DNA from: Corynebacterium sp. NML130628
GTDB lineage: Bacteria; Actinomycetota; Actinomycetes; Mycobacteriales; Mycobacteriaceae
Assembly (NCBI RefSeq): GCF_001875665.1
Contig: NZ_MLAL01000011.1
Span: forward strand, 1-64,000
Length of the DNA stretch: 64,000 bases
Reading direction: 5' to 3'
Part shown: positions 18,021 through 26,983 of the stretch, one piece after another
How positions within the stretch are numbered: position 1 is the stretch's first letter
Layout of the letters: each line of letters starts with the position of its first letter
Position numbers and translations under genes: made by a program
Notes under the pieces: model-generated
Told to the model about the DNA's origin: nothing
Databases searched by the model: none
What the model saw: the letters and a program-made list of their open reading frames with translations, nothing else

Positions 18021-19448
18021 ATGTTTGCTGCACCGTTTGCCTATTCCGCCGCGGAGATTCGGGCCGCGGAAGCCCCCTTACTCGCTGCCGAGGCGTCACC
18101 TGATGCGTTGATGCAGCGTGCCGCGCACGCTGTGGCGCGGGTGGCGCGTGAGATGTCGGGGCCGCGGGAGCGGGTGCTGCTGCTGGTGGGCCCGGGTGGC
18201 AACGGTGGGGATGCGCTGTACGCGGGCGCGGAGCTGGCCAGGGAGGGCTGGCAGGTTGAGGCTTGGCTGCCTCTGGGCCGGGCGCAGCAGCGGGCGTTGG
18301 ATGCGTTTGTGGGGGCCGGAGGGGGCGTCGTTAAGGAGCCGCAGGGCTGCGACCTACTTATCGACGGCCTCTTCGGCCTCGGCGGCGCCGGCGACCTGCC
18401 CGACGCGGTCGCCGACATCGAGGCGAACCAGGTCCTGGCCGTGGACGTGCCGAGCGGCGTGGACGCCGACACTGGCGAGGCCGGCGCCAACGCGCTGCAG
18501 GCGGACGTGACGGTGACGTTCGGTGGTTGGCGTTACGCGCATGCACTCTCGACGCGATGCGGGAGCGCGCTGTGCGCGGACATTGGCCTGCCGCTGCCGG
18601 AGAGTGCCGTGCGGGCGTACCGCGCGGTGCCCGATACGCAGCTAAGCCTCGATGGGATCAGGCCGATGGGGCCGGTGCCGGTGGACGTCAAGGAGCCCGG
18701 CGCCGCTGACGACAAGTACACCGGCGGTGTGATCGGTATCCACGCTGGCAGCGGTACGTATCCTGGTGCGGCGCTGCTGTGCACGGCTGGCGCGGTGACG
18801 GCGACGCCTGCGATGGTGCGTTTCGCTGGCGCCCAGGCGCTTGAGGTGGTGCGGGCGTGGCCGGAGGTGGTGGCCACGGGCGAGTTGGAGCAGGCGGGGC
18901 AGGTGCAGGCGTGGGTGTGCGGTCCTGGCATCGGGCTCGATGAGGAGGCGGATGCTGCCGTCGATTGGGTGTTGCGGCAGGGTGTGCCTGTGGTGCTCGA
19001 TGCGGATGCGCTCACGCTTGTGGCCCGTACGCCGCGCAAGCTGCCGCAGGTTGTGGTGACGCCGCACGACGGCGAGTTTTCGCGCCTATATATAGGTGCG
19101 ACCAAAGGGCGCGTCGAAGAGACTGTCGACTGCGCCCGGACGCTCGGCTGCACGGTGGTCCGTAAGGGGCGCGCCACGGTCGTCACGGATGGTCAATCAA
19201 CCATCCTTATCGACGCCGGCTCCTCCTGGGCCGCCACACCCGGCTCCGGCGACGTGTTGGCTGGAGTCCTCGGCGCGCGGGTGGCACGCGACGGGATGGG
19301 TGATGTTCTGTTGCTAGCCCAGTCAGTCCAGGTCCACGCAGCTGCTGCGTGGCTCGCATCCCGGACACCGTACGGTCACGCACAGACTTCTGCTAGGGAA
19401 ATTGCATCCAATGTGCGTTGCGCTACGGCGTGGTGTACCCATTTTTAG
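18021..19448 (+). CDS. nnr: Bifunctional NAD(P)H-hydrate repair enzyme (epimerase + dehydratase)
   Basis: 475 residues. The N-terminal half is the NAD(P)HX epimerase (YjeF-N: GPGGNGGDALYAGAELAREGW), the C-terminal half the ADP/ATP-dependent dehydratase with VVTPHDGEFSRL and TPGSGDVLAGVLGA. It repairs hydrated NADH/NADPH. It probably shares a transcript with nei (16 base gap). The end (about 18 residues after TPYGHAQTSAREIA) looks slightly extended relative to the usual family end. Confidence 0.9.
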   Translation: MFAAPFAYSAAEIRAAEAPLLAAEASPDALMQRAAHAVARVAREMSGPRERVLLLVGPGGNGGDALYAGAELAREGWQVEAWLPLGRAQQRALDAFVGAGGGVVKEPQGCDLLIDGLFGLGGAGDLPDAVADIEANQVLAVDVPSGVDADTGEAGANALQADVTVTFGGWRYAHALSTRCGSALCADIGLPLPESAVRAYRAVPDTQLSLDGIRPMGPVPVDVKEPGAADDKYTGGVIGIHAGSGTYPGAALLCTAGAVTATPAMVRFAGAQALEVVRAWPEVVATGELEQAGQVQAWVCGPGIGLDEEADAAVDWVLRQGVPVVLDADALTLVARTPRKLPQVVVTPHDGEFSRLYIGATKGRVEETVDCARTLGCTVVRKGRATVVTDGQSTILIDAGSSWAATPGSGDVLAGVLGARVARDGMGDVLLLAQSVQVHAAAAWLASRTPYGHAQTSAREIASNVRCATAWCTHF

Positions 19449-19469
19449 CAAAAGCAGTGTAGGGCACAC

Positions 19470-19491
19470 TAAATTACAACACTGTAATTTA
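19470..19491. promoter_or_regulatory. AT-rich palindrome downstream of nnr
   Basis: TAAATTACA-ACAC-TGTAATTTA, perfect nine-base arms, 22 bases after the nnr stop and about 240 bases before the secreted paralogue pair. No T-run follows, so an operator is more likely than a terminator. The remaining intergenic stretch to 19733 has a CATGTACATG palindrome (19615-19624) and the TACACT -10 box of the next gene. Confidence 0.4.
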
Positions 19492-19733
19492 ATACCGTTG
19501 AACTGCCCTTTTCTCCCCCAACCTCCCCCGGAAAGGGCTAGATGAGGTAGTGTCCCCCTGTTTGGTTTGTGGCTTCCTTAAATGCAGATGTTGAACAATC
19601 CTGCAAACACATGTCATGTACATGCGAGTATGTGAATACTAAGGTTTATTTACGGTTTTTCCTGGATAAATACAGAAAACATACGTCAACGAACGAATAC
19701 GTTTCCGCGGCTCCCTCAGCTACACTCAGAAAT

Positions 19734-20741
19734 ATGTTCAACAATCGGAGACTCCAAGGAATCGCAATCGCGCTCTCGCTCGGCGCGTGCGCTATGGTCG
19801 CCCCTTCGGCCGAAGGTGCCACCGTTGGTGAGAACGTCTCCGGCGTATGCTCCATCCGCCTTAACGCCGAAGAGACAAAGCTGTATGAGCAGTCGAAAGA
19901 CAAGGCAGCGAGCTTCGACGTCGACAAGGCGTGGCGCATCGCACTCGAGCAAGCTTTCCCGGCAGCCAAGGTGCACGGTGAGAAGCTGTACAACACCGTG
20001 AAATCTGATCCTGCATATGCCCAACAGTTCCAGGTGAACCGCGAGGCGAAGCTGCGCGAGCTAGCTCAGCAGATCGCCGAAGATACAGAGCTCCCGGAGT
20101 CCGCCGCACTTGACTACATCACTCGCAAGTGGAGCGATGCATTGGTGTCAGGCTTCGAGAACCCGGGTCGCCTCCCAGTAGTCCTCGAATACGACAAGTA
20201 CTTTGAGAAAGGCGAGATCCCAGCCTCGAAGCATTCGTTCCTCGCGCCGAAACCGGTTTTTCCGACCATCGGCGACCGTGACGCCCTGATCCAGCAGAAG
20301 GTTGACCAGTTCAACGGCCTCAGCAGCGAGCAGGCTACCGCTTGGGTTGACCAGTTCGAAAAGCAGGAAGGCCTGCAAGACACCCGCACCATGGCGGACG
20401 TCGAGGCGGCACTGAACCAGGCGAAGGACAACTGCCGCGACGGCAAGACCGGCATCGTGCTCTTCCCAACGTTGAACACCAACCCGGACGCAGTCTCTCA
20501 GGGCGCTGAAGGCAAGGCCCGCAGCAAGGAGCAGCCAACCACTACGGCTTCCACTCCTAAGCCCAGTGTCTCCGCTGACATTCAGGTAAACCCACTGCAG
20601 GGGAAGACAACCGCCACCAAGGAGCCTTCGCAGACAATCGATACGAGCGATAACTCGGCTGCCCTCATCGGCGGCATTGTCGGCACCATCGTTGTAGCAA
20701 TCCTCGCTGCTATTGGATTGTCAGCAGCCAAGATGCTGTAA
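19734..20741 (+). CDS. Secreted membrane-anchored protein, paralogue 1
   Basis: 335 residues from the ATG at 19734. TACACT at 19721-19726 lies seven bases before the ATG, so translation is probably leaderless; the frame stays open to 19569 but that part is intergenic in character. Signal peptide (FNNRRLQGIAIALSLGACAMVAPSAEGA), a helical ectodomain bounded by two cysteines (GVC... and DNC), a Thr/Pro/Ser stalk and a C-terminal membrane helix (IGGIVGTIVVAILAAIGLSAA). The motif FNGLSSEQATAWVDQF is shared with the next gene, which is a diverged tandem copy. LGAC could also act as a lipobox. Function unknown. Confidence 0.75.
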   Translation: MFNNRRLQGIAIALSLGACAMVAPSAEGATVGENVSGVCSIRLNAEETKLYEQSKDKAASFDVDKAWRIALEQAFPAAKVHGEKLYNTVKSDPAYAQQFQVNREAKLRELAQQIAEDTELPESAALDYITRKWSDALVSGFENPGRLPVVLEYDKYFEKGEIPASKHSFLAPKPVFPTIGDRDALIQQKVDQFNGLSSEQATAWVDQFEKQEGLQDTRTMADVEAALNQAKDNCRDGKTGIVLFPTLNTNPDAVSQGAEGKARSKEQPTTTASTPKPSVSADIQVNPLQGKTTATKEPSQTIDTSDNSAALIGGIVGTIVVAILAAIGLSAAKML

Positions 20742-20751
20742 CCTTATCTCC

Positions 20752-21762
20752 ATGGAGTCTCGGAGATTTTTAGCTGGCGTTGTAGCCCTCGGGCTCGGCG
20801 CCAGTTTCTTGTTTCCAGTTGCGAACGCCGCCGTCATCGGCCCCCAAGACCCCACAACCAAACAATGCGCGTTCTACCTCTCCCCCGCCGAATACGCCCG
20901 GCTCATGAACGCGGCGCGCCTCCACTTCGCGGCACCTGAAAAAGAGTACTACCTCGACTATCAAACATTCCGCCAGGCATTTCCGCAGCTTGGAAAGGTC
21001 GAAGAGGACGTCTATAAGCGAATCCGCGAAGAGGAAAGGCGCGAGTACCTCGCACCAAGTAACTTCGCGCAGCCAGACTCACTCCAGCACAAATACGCGG
21101 TTGAAGCGTTCACCGAGGCTGGGCTGCCTGTGAGCGTCGCCGAATGGTACCTCAACAAGTACAGTCCGCAACGGACAATCCCGCAGGCGTCCGCGGACGA
21201 CGTGCTCACCTACCGCTACTTCGAACTCATGGGGCAATTCCAAGTGCTCGGCCCCCGCGAACGCACACTGTTCCACCCCGTGAACCAAGCCACGGAGACT
21301 GAGGGGATCGCGCGCGAACTCCAGGGTCGCTTCGCCGGGCTCAGTGACGACGATGCCGCCGCCTGGGCGCAGCAATACGCCGAAACGTTCTTCTACACCA
21401 ACCTACGTCGCGTCAAAGAGTACACCAAGCTGCGGGAACGTGCGGACCAGCTTTGCGCCGACGGTGGCGACACCACCCTCGCTCTACCGATTCCGCCGAA
21501 CGCGACCAATACTTCCGTGCCGCCTATTCCGACGCCGACCCCCACGCCGACACCACCAAGCACGACAACCCCAACTGCCACAGCAGCGACCGTGAAGCCT
21601 GCAGCGGACCCCACCTCCCGCACCTCTCCGGAGCCAACTCCCACCGAGACGAAAGAGCTCACCCCGCTCGCGATCGCCGGGATCGTCCTCGGGGTGCTCG
21701 GCGCGGTGCTGGCGGGTGGCACCGCCGCTTTCAAGGTACTCGGACTGGGGGCGTTCGCTTAA
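20752..21762 (+). CDS. Secreted membrane-anchored protein, paralogue 2
   Basis: 336 residues from the ATG at 20752, ten bases after the first paralogue. Signal peptide (RRFLAGVVALGLGASFLFPVANA), ectodomain bounded by cysteines (KQC and QLC), motif FAGLSDDDAAAWAQQY matching the first paralogue, then a long Pro/Thr stalk (about residues 247-305) and a C-terminal membrane helix. Same architecture in tandem suggests duplication and a common surface role. No LPxTG motif. Family not recognised. Confidence 0.75.
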   Translation: MESRRFLAGVVALGLGASFLFPVANAAVIGPQDPTTKQCAFYLSPAEYARLMNAARLHFAAPEKEYYLDYQTFRQAFPQLGKVEEDVYKRIREEERREYLAPSNFAQPDSLQHKYAVEAFTEAGLPVSVAEWYLNKYSPQRTIPQASADDVLTYRYFELMGQFQVLGPRERTLFHPVNQATETEGIARELQGRFAGLSDDDAAAWAQQYAETFFYTNLRRVKEYTKLRERADQLCADGGDTTLALPIPPNATNTSVPPIPTPTPTPTPPSTTTPTATAATVKPAADPTSRTSPEPTPTETKELTPLAIAGIVLGVLGAVLAGGTAAFKVLGLGAFA

Positions 21763-21786
21763 CACGCAGCGTGTAGGTTGTCACGT

Positions 21787-22941
21787 GTGAGTAAACAGTC
21801 GTCGCTTCCGATGCTGCCCTTATCCGCGATGAGCTTCGCGGCGTTCGTCTACGTCACCTACGAGATGTTCGCGGTCGGTTTGATTCGGCCTATGGCGCAG
21901 GACCTCGGCGTGACAGAAGGCCAGATCGGCCTCCTGATGAGCGTGTACGCCGGCCTGGTCGCCGTAGTAACGATCCCGCTGATGCACTTCACCCGCAACT
22001 GGGACCGCAGGCCCGTCTTCCTGGCCACCCTCGCGTTCCTGGCTGGGGGCGTGATCCTGCAGGGGATCGCGAACAGTTACGCGGTGCTCGTCGCGGCCCG
22101 CGTCACCGCGGCGTTTACACACGGGCTGTTCTGGTCTCTCATCAACCCGATGGCGGCACGCCTTGCCCCGCGCGGAATGACAGGCAAGGCGGTGGCGACG
22201 GTGTCGTTTGGCTCGACGATGTCGGCGGTGATCGGTACGCCGTTGACGACCATGCTCGGCGGGTGGATCGGGTGGCGCGGCGCCACCTGGGTGTTGGGCG
22301 TCGCGGTGATTGTTTCGGTGGTGGCGTTGGTGGCGTCGCTACCCTCGATGCCGGCGAAGCACCCCGAGCCGACAGCGGGCGCCCAGCGGACAAAGTCGGC
22401 GATACCCTCGCTGATCCTCTTTTTGACGTTCAACGTCACGGCCGTGTTCACCACCTTCACCTACCTGGCGCTGCTGATGACCACGACCGCCGGGCCGAAG
22501 CTGGTCCCCTTCGGACTGTCCCTCTTCGGTATCTGCGGCGTGGTCGGTGTGCTCACGGCGGGCAACACGGTGGACCGGCGCATGATCCGGGTCAACGGGT
22601 TCGTCGCCATGCTGTTGGTGGGCTCGGCGGTGCTGGGGCTGCTCGCGCTGGAGACGAAGTCGGTGCTGCTCATCATCGCGATGATCATCGTGTTCGGCCT
22701 GGCAAACGGGGCGCTGCCGCCGTCGGCGACCACCATCTTCCTGCACGCCGGGAAACGCAACGAAGACCTGGCAAGCTCCATTTACGTGGTCACGTACCAG
22801 GTCGGGATCGCGGCGGGGTCGGCGCTCGGCGCCGCGGTGGTGGACGCCGGCTTCCTGCCCGGCACGCTCTGCATGACGGCGGGGCTGGCGGCCTGCGCGT
22901 TCATCACTTTAGTCGTGGCGTCGCGGCCCCGGCTACGCTAG
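21787..22941 (+). CDS. MFS transporter (arabinose-efflux type, 12 helices)
   Basis: 384 residues from the GTG at 21787; a TTG at 21778 is in frame but lacks better support. Twelve hydrophobic helices with the MFS loop motif after helix 2 (MHFTRNWDRRPVF) and a second-half counterpart. Resembles the AraJ/sugar-efflux and drug-efflux branch: proton-driven export of an unknown small compound. It stands alone, 24 bases after the secreted pair. Confidence 0.8.
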   Translation: MSKQSSLPMLPLSAMSFAAFVYVTYEMFAVGLIRPMAQDLGVTEGQIGLLMSVYAGLVAVVTIPLMHFTRNWDRRPVFLATLAFLAGGVILQGIANSYAVLVAARVTAAFTHGLFWSLINPMAARLAPRGMTGKAVATVSFGSTMSAVIGTPLTTMLGGWIGWRGATWVLGVAVIVSVVALVASLPSMPAKHPEPTAGAQRTKSAIPSLILFLTFNVTAVFTTFTYLALLMTTTAGPKLVPFGLSLFGICGVVGVLTAGNTVDRRMIRVNGFVAMLLVGSAVLGLLALETKSVLLIIAMIIVFGLANGALPPSATTIFLHAGKRNEDLASSIYVVTYQVGIAAGSALGAAVVDAGFLPGTLCMTAGLAACAFITLVVASRPRLR

Positions 22942-23076
22942 CGCGCGGTCCCGCGACACGTGGCCGGCGCGGACGCGGACGACCTCGTCACTGTCGGAAA
23001 TCAGGCTGGCGTTATGCGTGACGAACCCGCAGGCAATATTGTGCTCCTCCACCAGGGTGCGCAGCAGATTCCTGTT
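22933..23076 (-). pseudogene. C-terminal remnant of an ABC transporter ATPase
   Basis: About 47 codons reading LLRTLVEEHNIACGFVTHN and ending in DSDEVVRVRAGHVS...ALA stop. This is the end of an ABC ATPase (switch region VTH-N/D, then the strand ...VVRVRAGHV). Nothing upstream in frame fits: the sequence passes into family B repeats. It overlaps the MFS stop by nine bases. A truncated leftover. Confidence 0.55.
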
Positions 23077-23153
23077 CGCAGGATTGGCGACCTGGGGAAA
23101 CGCCGAGGGTGCTGCTGGGGAATTCGTGAATGTGGTGTCACTCCAGTCGGCCG

Positions 23154-23330
23154 GAGTGACAAAGGAGGCACCCCACTTTTCGTGACCTGGGCTTTTGCCG
23201 GGGTCGGTCGGCAGGGTTGCGTCTCTTGTCACTCGTTGCCCTGTGTATGCACCAAAATCCTTGGGTTCGAAAAGATGCCTGGTTATTTCCCCAGGTCGCG
23301 GCCCCTTCGGGAGGGAATTTGGTGTCACCC
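23154..23330. repeat. Family B repeat, copy B1
   Basis: Starts GAGTGACAAAGGAGGCACC, runs through ACTTTTCGTGACCTGGGCTTTTGCCG, then the inverse TTGCGTCTCTTGTCACTCG, GCACCAAAATCC, TTTCCCCAGGTCGCG and ends GGGAATTTGGTG. Two nested inverted pairs: GAGTGACAAA / TTGTCACTC and CACCAAA / TTTGGTG. B2 follows directly in the same orientation. Confidence 0.75.
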
Positions 23331-23340
23331 TCGCCGACCC

Positions 23341-23490
23341 GAGTGACAAAAGACGCAACCCACTTTTCACGACCTGGGCTTTTACCGCGTTCAGCCGACA
23401 GGATTGCGTCCATTGTCACTCGCTGCCCAATCTCCGCACCAAATTCCAGCATTTTGAAAAGCGACCCCAGGATACCTGCAGGTCAACAAA
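23341..23490. repeat. Family B repeat, copy B2 (tandem to B1)
   Basis: Starts GAGTGACAAAAGACGCAAC with the same inner segment and inverse (TTGCGTCCATTGTCACTCG), then CACCAAATTCC; the closing part is degenerate (CCCCAGG). With B1 it fills the gap between the ABC remnant and the Bcr/CflA exporter. No gene is supported in 23077-23493. Confidence 0.75.
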
Positions 23491-23493
23491 GTG

Positions 23494-24687
23494 CTAGATG
23501 TTTTTGGGTCTGGAATGTGGTGCGGCGCTCCCCAGAAGCACTCCCAGGAGGGCCAGGCCGGCGCAGCTGAGGATGCCGGTGGCCATCGAGGCGGTCGGGT
23601 TGGACCCGAGCGCCACCAGTGGGGGCACCACCCCGCCGATGATGAACTGGAAGAAGCCCATCGCGCCGGTGCCGGCGCCGATCCCGATGTCGCGGATCTC
23701 CTCGACGGCGAGCGCGGAGGCGTTCGCCATGATGAACCCAGCCATGGCGGAGAGGATGGCGATGAAGGGGACCATCGTGAGGCTGGGGCCGAGCTGGCTG
23801 TAAGTGAGCAGCACTAGCCCGGCGAGGATGTCGATGGAGAGGGCGACCACGAGCAGGGTGCGGGGTTGGTGAGTCTTCACCAGGCGCATGTTGATGGAGT
23901 TCGACAGTGGGATGAACAGGGCGATGCCGCCGAAGATGAGGGAGAAGGTGGTAGGTGTTACGCCGAGTTGGACCTGCAGGACCAGCGGGGATGCCGAGAT
24001 GTAGGAGAACAGGGTGCCGAAGCCGAGCCCGGCAGCAAGCATGTAGCCGAGGAAGGCCGGGCGTCTCCGGCACCGTCCCATGCGGGGGAAGATGGTGCGC
24101 AGGGTGCCGCGGGTGCGCTTGGCGGGCGGGAGGGTTTCGGGGACGAAGCGCCAGGCGATGAGGATTTGGGCGAGGTTGACGGCGGCGATGGTCCAGAAGA
24201 CGCCTCGCCAGGTGAAGGTGGGGATGATCAGGCCGCCGAGCACGGGGGCGATCGCGGGCATGAAGCCGGAGATCGCCATGAGGCCTGACAGGCCGCGGGC
24301 GGCCTCGCGACCGTGGGCGATGTCCGGAATGACGGCTCGCGTAACGACGACGGCACAGCCCCCTGCCAGGCCTTGAAGGAATCGGGCGGCGATCAGGAAG
24401 GAGATCGTGGGGGCGATGGCGCACGCCACCGACGCCGCGAGAGCCACCGCGGAGGAAACCAGGATGGCGGGCTTGCGGCCGGTGCCGTCAGAGATGGCAC
24501 CGAAGACCAGGTTGCCGAGTGCCATCCCGAGCATGAACCCTGAGATGGTCAGTTGGGCGGAGGAGGGGGACGTCGATAATTGGGTGGCGAGCTCGGGCAT
24601 GCCTGGTAAGTACATGTCGATGCCGAGCGGGCCTGCCGCGGTGAGCAGGGCGAGCGCGAACAGGAGGCCACCGGAAAGTTTCTGCAC
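23494..24687 (-). CDS. Bcr/CflA-family MFS drug exporter
   Basis: 397 residues from the GTG at 24687 (start VQKLSGGLLFALALLTAAG). Twelve helices; the segment PLGIDMYLPGMPELATQL in helix 1 and FGAISDGTGRKPAIL after helix 2 are typical of the Bcr/CflA (DHA1) group that exports drugs with proton exchange. The frame is open to 24909 but those residues overlap the divergent gene and look like non-coding translation. It is divergent from the gene at 24705. Confidence 0.82.
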   Translation of the reverse strand: MQKLSGGLLFALALLTAAGPLGIDMYLPGMPELATQLSTSPSSAQLTISGFMLGMALGNLVFGAISDGTGRKPAILVSSAVALAASVACAIAPTISFLIAARFLQGLAGGCAVVVTRAVIPDIAHGREAARGLSGLMAISGFMPAIAPVLGGLIIPTFTWRGVFWTIAAVNLAQILIAWRFVPETLPPAKRTRGTLRTIFPRMGRCRRRPAFLGYMLAAGLGFGTLFSYISASPLVLQVQLGVTPTTFSLIFGGIALFIPLSNSINMRLVKTHQPRTLLVVALSIDILAGLVLLTYSQLGPSLTMVPFIAILSAMAGFIMANASALAVEEIRDIGIGAGTGAMGFFQFIIGGVVPPLVALGSNPTASMATGILSCAGLALLGVLLGSAAPHSRPKNI

Positions 24688-24704
24688 GCCGGTAGGATAG
24701 CCGC

Positions 24705-25106
24705 ATGCGTGCAACTGTAGAAATCTCTTCAATCGACGATGTGCCGGAGGCGCTGCGGGCGCTGACAGACCGCGAGCCGTCAGAGTGGGTGGCGCTGCGC
24801 GCGGTGGACACCACGCCGGGTGGGAAGCTGCGCGTCTACGCGGGGCGCCTGGCTGGCCGGCACCAGCCAGGGCCGAACGGCACGTTGGCCGCGGAGCTGC
24901 GGGTAGCACCCGGCGCGCAGGTCACCGTGTGGGTCGAGAGCGGCCACGAGCACTACGTGCTGGCCCAGTCGGAGGGGCTACGCCTGGACGGCACCGCCTT
25001 GGAGCGCGGCCAGGTCGGGCGGATTGCGGCGGGGCACCTGGCGGTAACGCTGCGTAATACGGGGGAGGAAACCGGCCGAGCGCTGCTGTTTGGCCGCGTT
25101 TCATAA
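24705..25106 (+). CDS. Hypothetical protein, small beta-rich
   Basis: 133 residues (MRATVEISSIDDVPEALRALTD...). Pattern of short strands with a central HEHYV and later GQVGRIAAGHLAVTLRNTG, compatible with a cupin-like or other beta barrel, but no clear metal motif. No signal peptide. It is divergent from the Bcr/CflA exporter with only 17 bases between the starts, and 36 bases upstream of the TDT pair. Family not recognised. Confidence 0.55.
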   Translation: MRATVEISSIDDVPEALRALTDREPSEWVALRAVDTTPGGKLRVYAGRLAGRHQPGPNGTLAAELRVAPGAQVTVWVESGHEHYVLAQSEGLRLDGTALERGQVGRIAAGHLAVTLRNTGEETGRALLFGRVS

Positions 25107-25142
25107 TTGGCGAAACGGGCCCGGCAGGCTTAGCGTAGGTGC

Positions 25143-26030
25143 ATGCAGTTGCCTAAGTATGGCCCCGCGTGGGCTGGGTCCCTGATGGGGACGTCGATCG
25201 CCTCTACACTGTCCGGGTTGCACGGGTTCCGCATCGGGCAGATTGGGTTTGCCCTGGTTGCGGCGGTGTTGCTGGCGGTGTTCACGGTGGGCATCCGTAA
25301 CGAGCTGCCGCGGCACCAGAACATGTCGGCGTGGGGCATGTACACGATGGGGCTGCTGGCGTGCGGCTCGGCGTGGACGGCGCTGACCGGCAATGACATC
25401 TTCCAGCTGATCAGTTGGTGGATCGGCGCGCCGCTGTCGATCCTGGTGTGCGTGTGGCAGCTGTGGGGGTTCTGGAAGGTTTCTGAGCACTACACCACCC
25501 CGGCGTTCCCGTGGGGTCTGGCGCCGGTCACGCCGATGGTCGCGGCGACGTCGGGTGGGCAGCTCGCCGCCGAGCACGGCATGTTCTACCACCACGCGGG
25601 CATTGTGTGCTTCTTCTTCACGTTCGTCCCGGCGATCCCGCTGTTCGCCTACTGCTACTGGTCGCTGTGGCGGCGTCGCGAACGCCCGCGCGGCGCGGCG
25701 GCAGGCACGGCCTGGATTCCGCTCGGGGTTGTCGGCCAGTCGACGGCCGCCTCCACCTTCCTTTTCGACGCCCACCTCTACGGCATCATCATGTTCACCA
25801 TCGGTGTGCCATGTGTGCTCTTCGGCATGTACTGCTTCTACCAGGCGGTGTTCACCTGGGCGCCCTACGGGCCGGGCTGGTGGGGCTCCACATTCCCGGT
25901 GGGCACCCTGTGCCTGGGCTCCTGGACCGAGGGCTGGCACACCCTGTCCTTCGGCCTGCTCCTTTTGCTGCTGTTCCACTGGTGCGCGTGCGCACTCCGA
26001 TTCGGCGCCTGGCAGCGTGAGCGCGTGTGA
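25143..26030 (+). CDS. TDT-family (TehA/SLAC1-type) membrane transporter 1
   Basis: 295 residues, about nine to ten helices. The start KYGPAWAGSLMGTSIASTL and the late WWGSTFPVGTLCLGSW are characteristic of the tellurite-resistance/dicarboxylate transporter family, in the same fold as SLAC1 anion channels. Substrate unknown. Its TGA overlaps the GTG of the second copy by four bases, so the two are translationally coupled and may form a mixed complex. Confidence 0.8.
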   Translation: MQLPKYGPAWAGSLMGTSIASTLSGLHGFRIGQIGFALVAAVLLAVFTVGIRNELPRHQNMSAWGMYTMGLLACGSAWTALTGNDIFQLISWWIGAPLSILVCVWQLWGFWKVSEHYTTPAFPWGLAPVTPMVAATSGGQLAAEHGMFYHHAGIVCFFFTFVPAIPLFAYCYWSLWRRRERPRGAAAGTAWIPLGVVGQSTAASTFLFDAHLYGIIMFTIGVPCVLFGMYCFYQAVFTWAPYGPGWWGSTFPVGTLCLGSWTEGWHTLSFGLLLLLLFHWCACALRFGAWQRERV

Positions 26031-26956
26031 AAACCAGGACCAGCTATAGCGTGCCGCCCGCGGGCCCGGCGTGGGGCGGCAGCCTCATGGGGACCTCGCT
26101 GGTAGCAACGCTGCTGGTCATCAGCGGGTTCGACCCCCTGGCGTGGGTCGTGGCCTGCATCGGGGTCGCCATCCTGGTGATGCTCGTCGTCGGGTTCATC
26201 ATCTACCGCACGCCACGCTTCCGGCAGGACACGATGGCGCCGTGGGCCATGACCTTCATCGGGATCATGTCACTCGGCACCGCCTGGACCAACCTCACCG
26301 ACAACCTGACATACATCCTGGTCGGCTTCTGGATCGGGGCGCCCGCCTGCCTCGCCGTGTACGCGAACCAGCTCCGCGGCTTCCAAGGACCACCGAACTT
26401 CGCGTGGGGGCTCGCCCTTGTCGGCCCCATCATGGCATCCAACACAGCCGCCACCACCCACGTCAAAGGCGGCGGCGACATCTACTGGATACTCGGCGTG
26501 TGCTGCATGGTGGCGTCGATAGGCGCGGCGTACCCGCTGTTTGCCAGGGTGTATGTGGCGGCGTGGCGTCGAAAAGTAGATCTGAGTGGGCCGAACGCCG
26601 CGACGGCCTGGATCCCCCTCGGCGTCGTCGGGCAAACCGTCTCCGCCGTCGACCTTCTCTTCGGCAAGGACGCCGAACTTATCGTCGGCACCGTCCTGCT
26701 CATCGCCGCAATCCCCATGATCGCGTTTGCCATGTGGCACTTCTACCCCGCCGTCGCGCGCTGGGCCCGCTACTCCCCTTCCTGGTGGGCATCCACCTTC
26801 CCCACCGGCACCATCAGCGTCGGCAGCCACCACCTCGCCGAAGTCTGGAACCTCGAATGGCTCACCATCATCGCCACCGCGCTGCCCGCCCTCCTCGTCC
26901 TCCACTGGCTCCTCTGCGTCACCCGATGCACATTCTGGGTAGTTTACGAGCGCTAA
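26027..26956 (+). CDS. TDT-family membrane transporter 2
   Basis: 309 residues from GTG 26027 in the overlap GTGTGA with the first copy. The same landmarks appear in the same places: PAGPAWGGSLMGTSLVATLL near the start and SWWASTFPTGTISVGSHHL near the end. A tandem duplicate that has diverged well. Likely partner of the preceding protein. Confidence 0.8.
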   Translation: MKTRTSYSVPPAGPAWGGSLMGTSLVATLLVISGFDPLAWVVACIGVAILVMLVVGFIIYRTPRFRQDTMAPWAMTFIGIMSLGTAWTNLTDNLTYILVGFWIGAPACLAVYANQLRGFQGPPNFAWGLALVGPIMASNTAATTHVKGGGDIYWILGVCCMVASIGAAYPLFARVYVAAWRRKVDLSGPNAATAWIPLGVVGQTVSAVDLLFGKDAELIVGTVLLIAAIPMIAFAMWHFYPAVARWARYSPSWWASTFPTGTISVGSHHLAEVWNLEWLTIIATALPALLVLHWLLCVTRCTFWVVYER

Positions 26957-26983
26957 AAGATACAAAACTATAGAGTGAACGAC

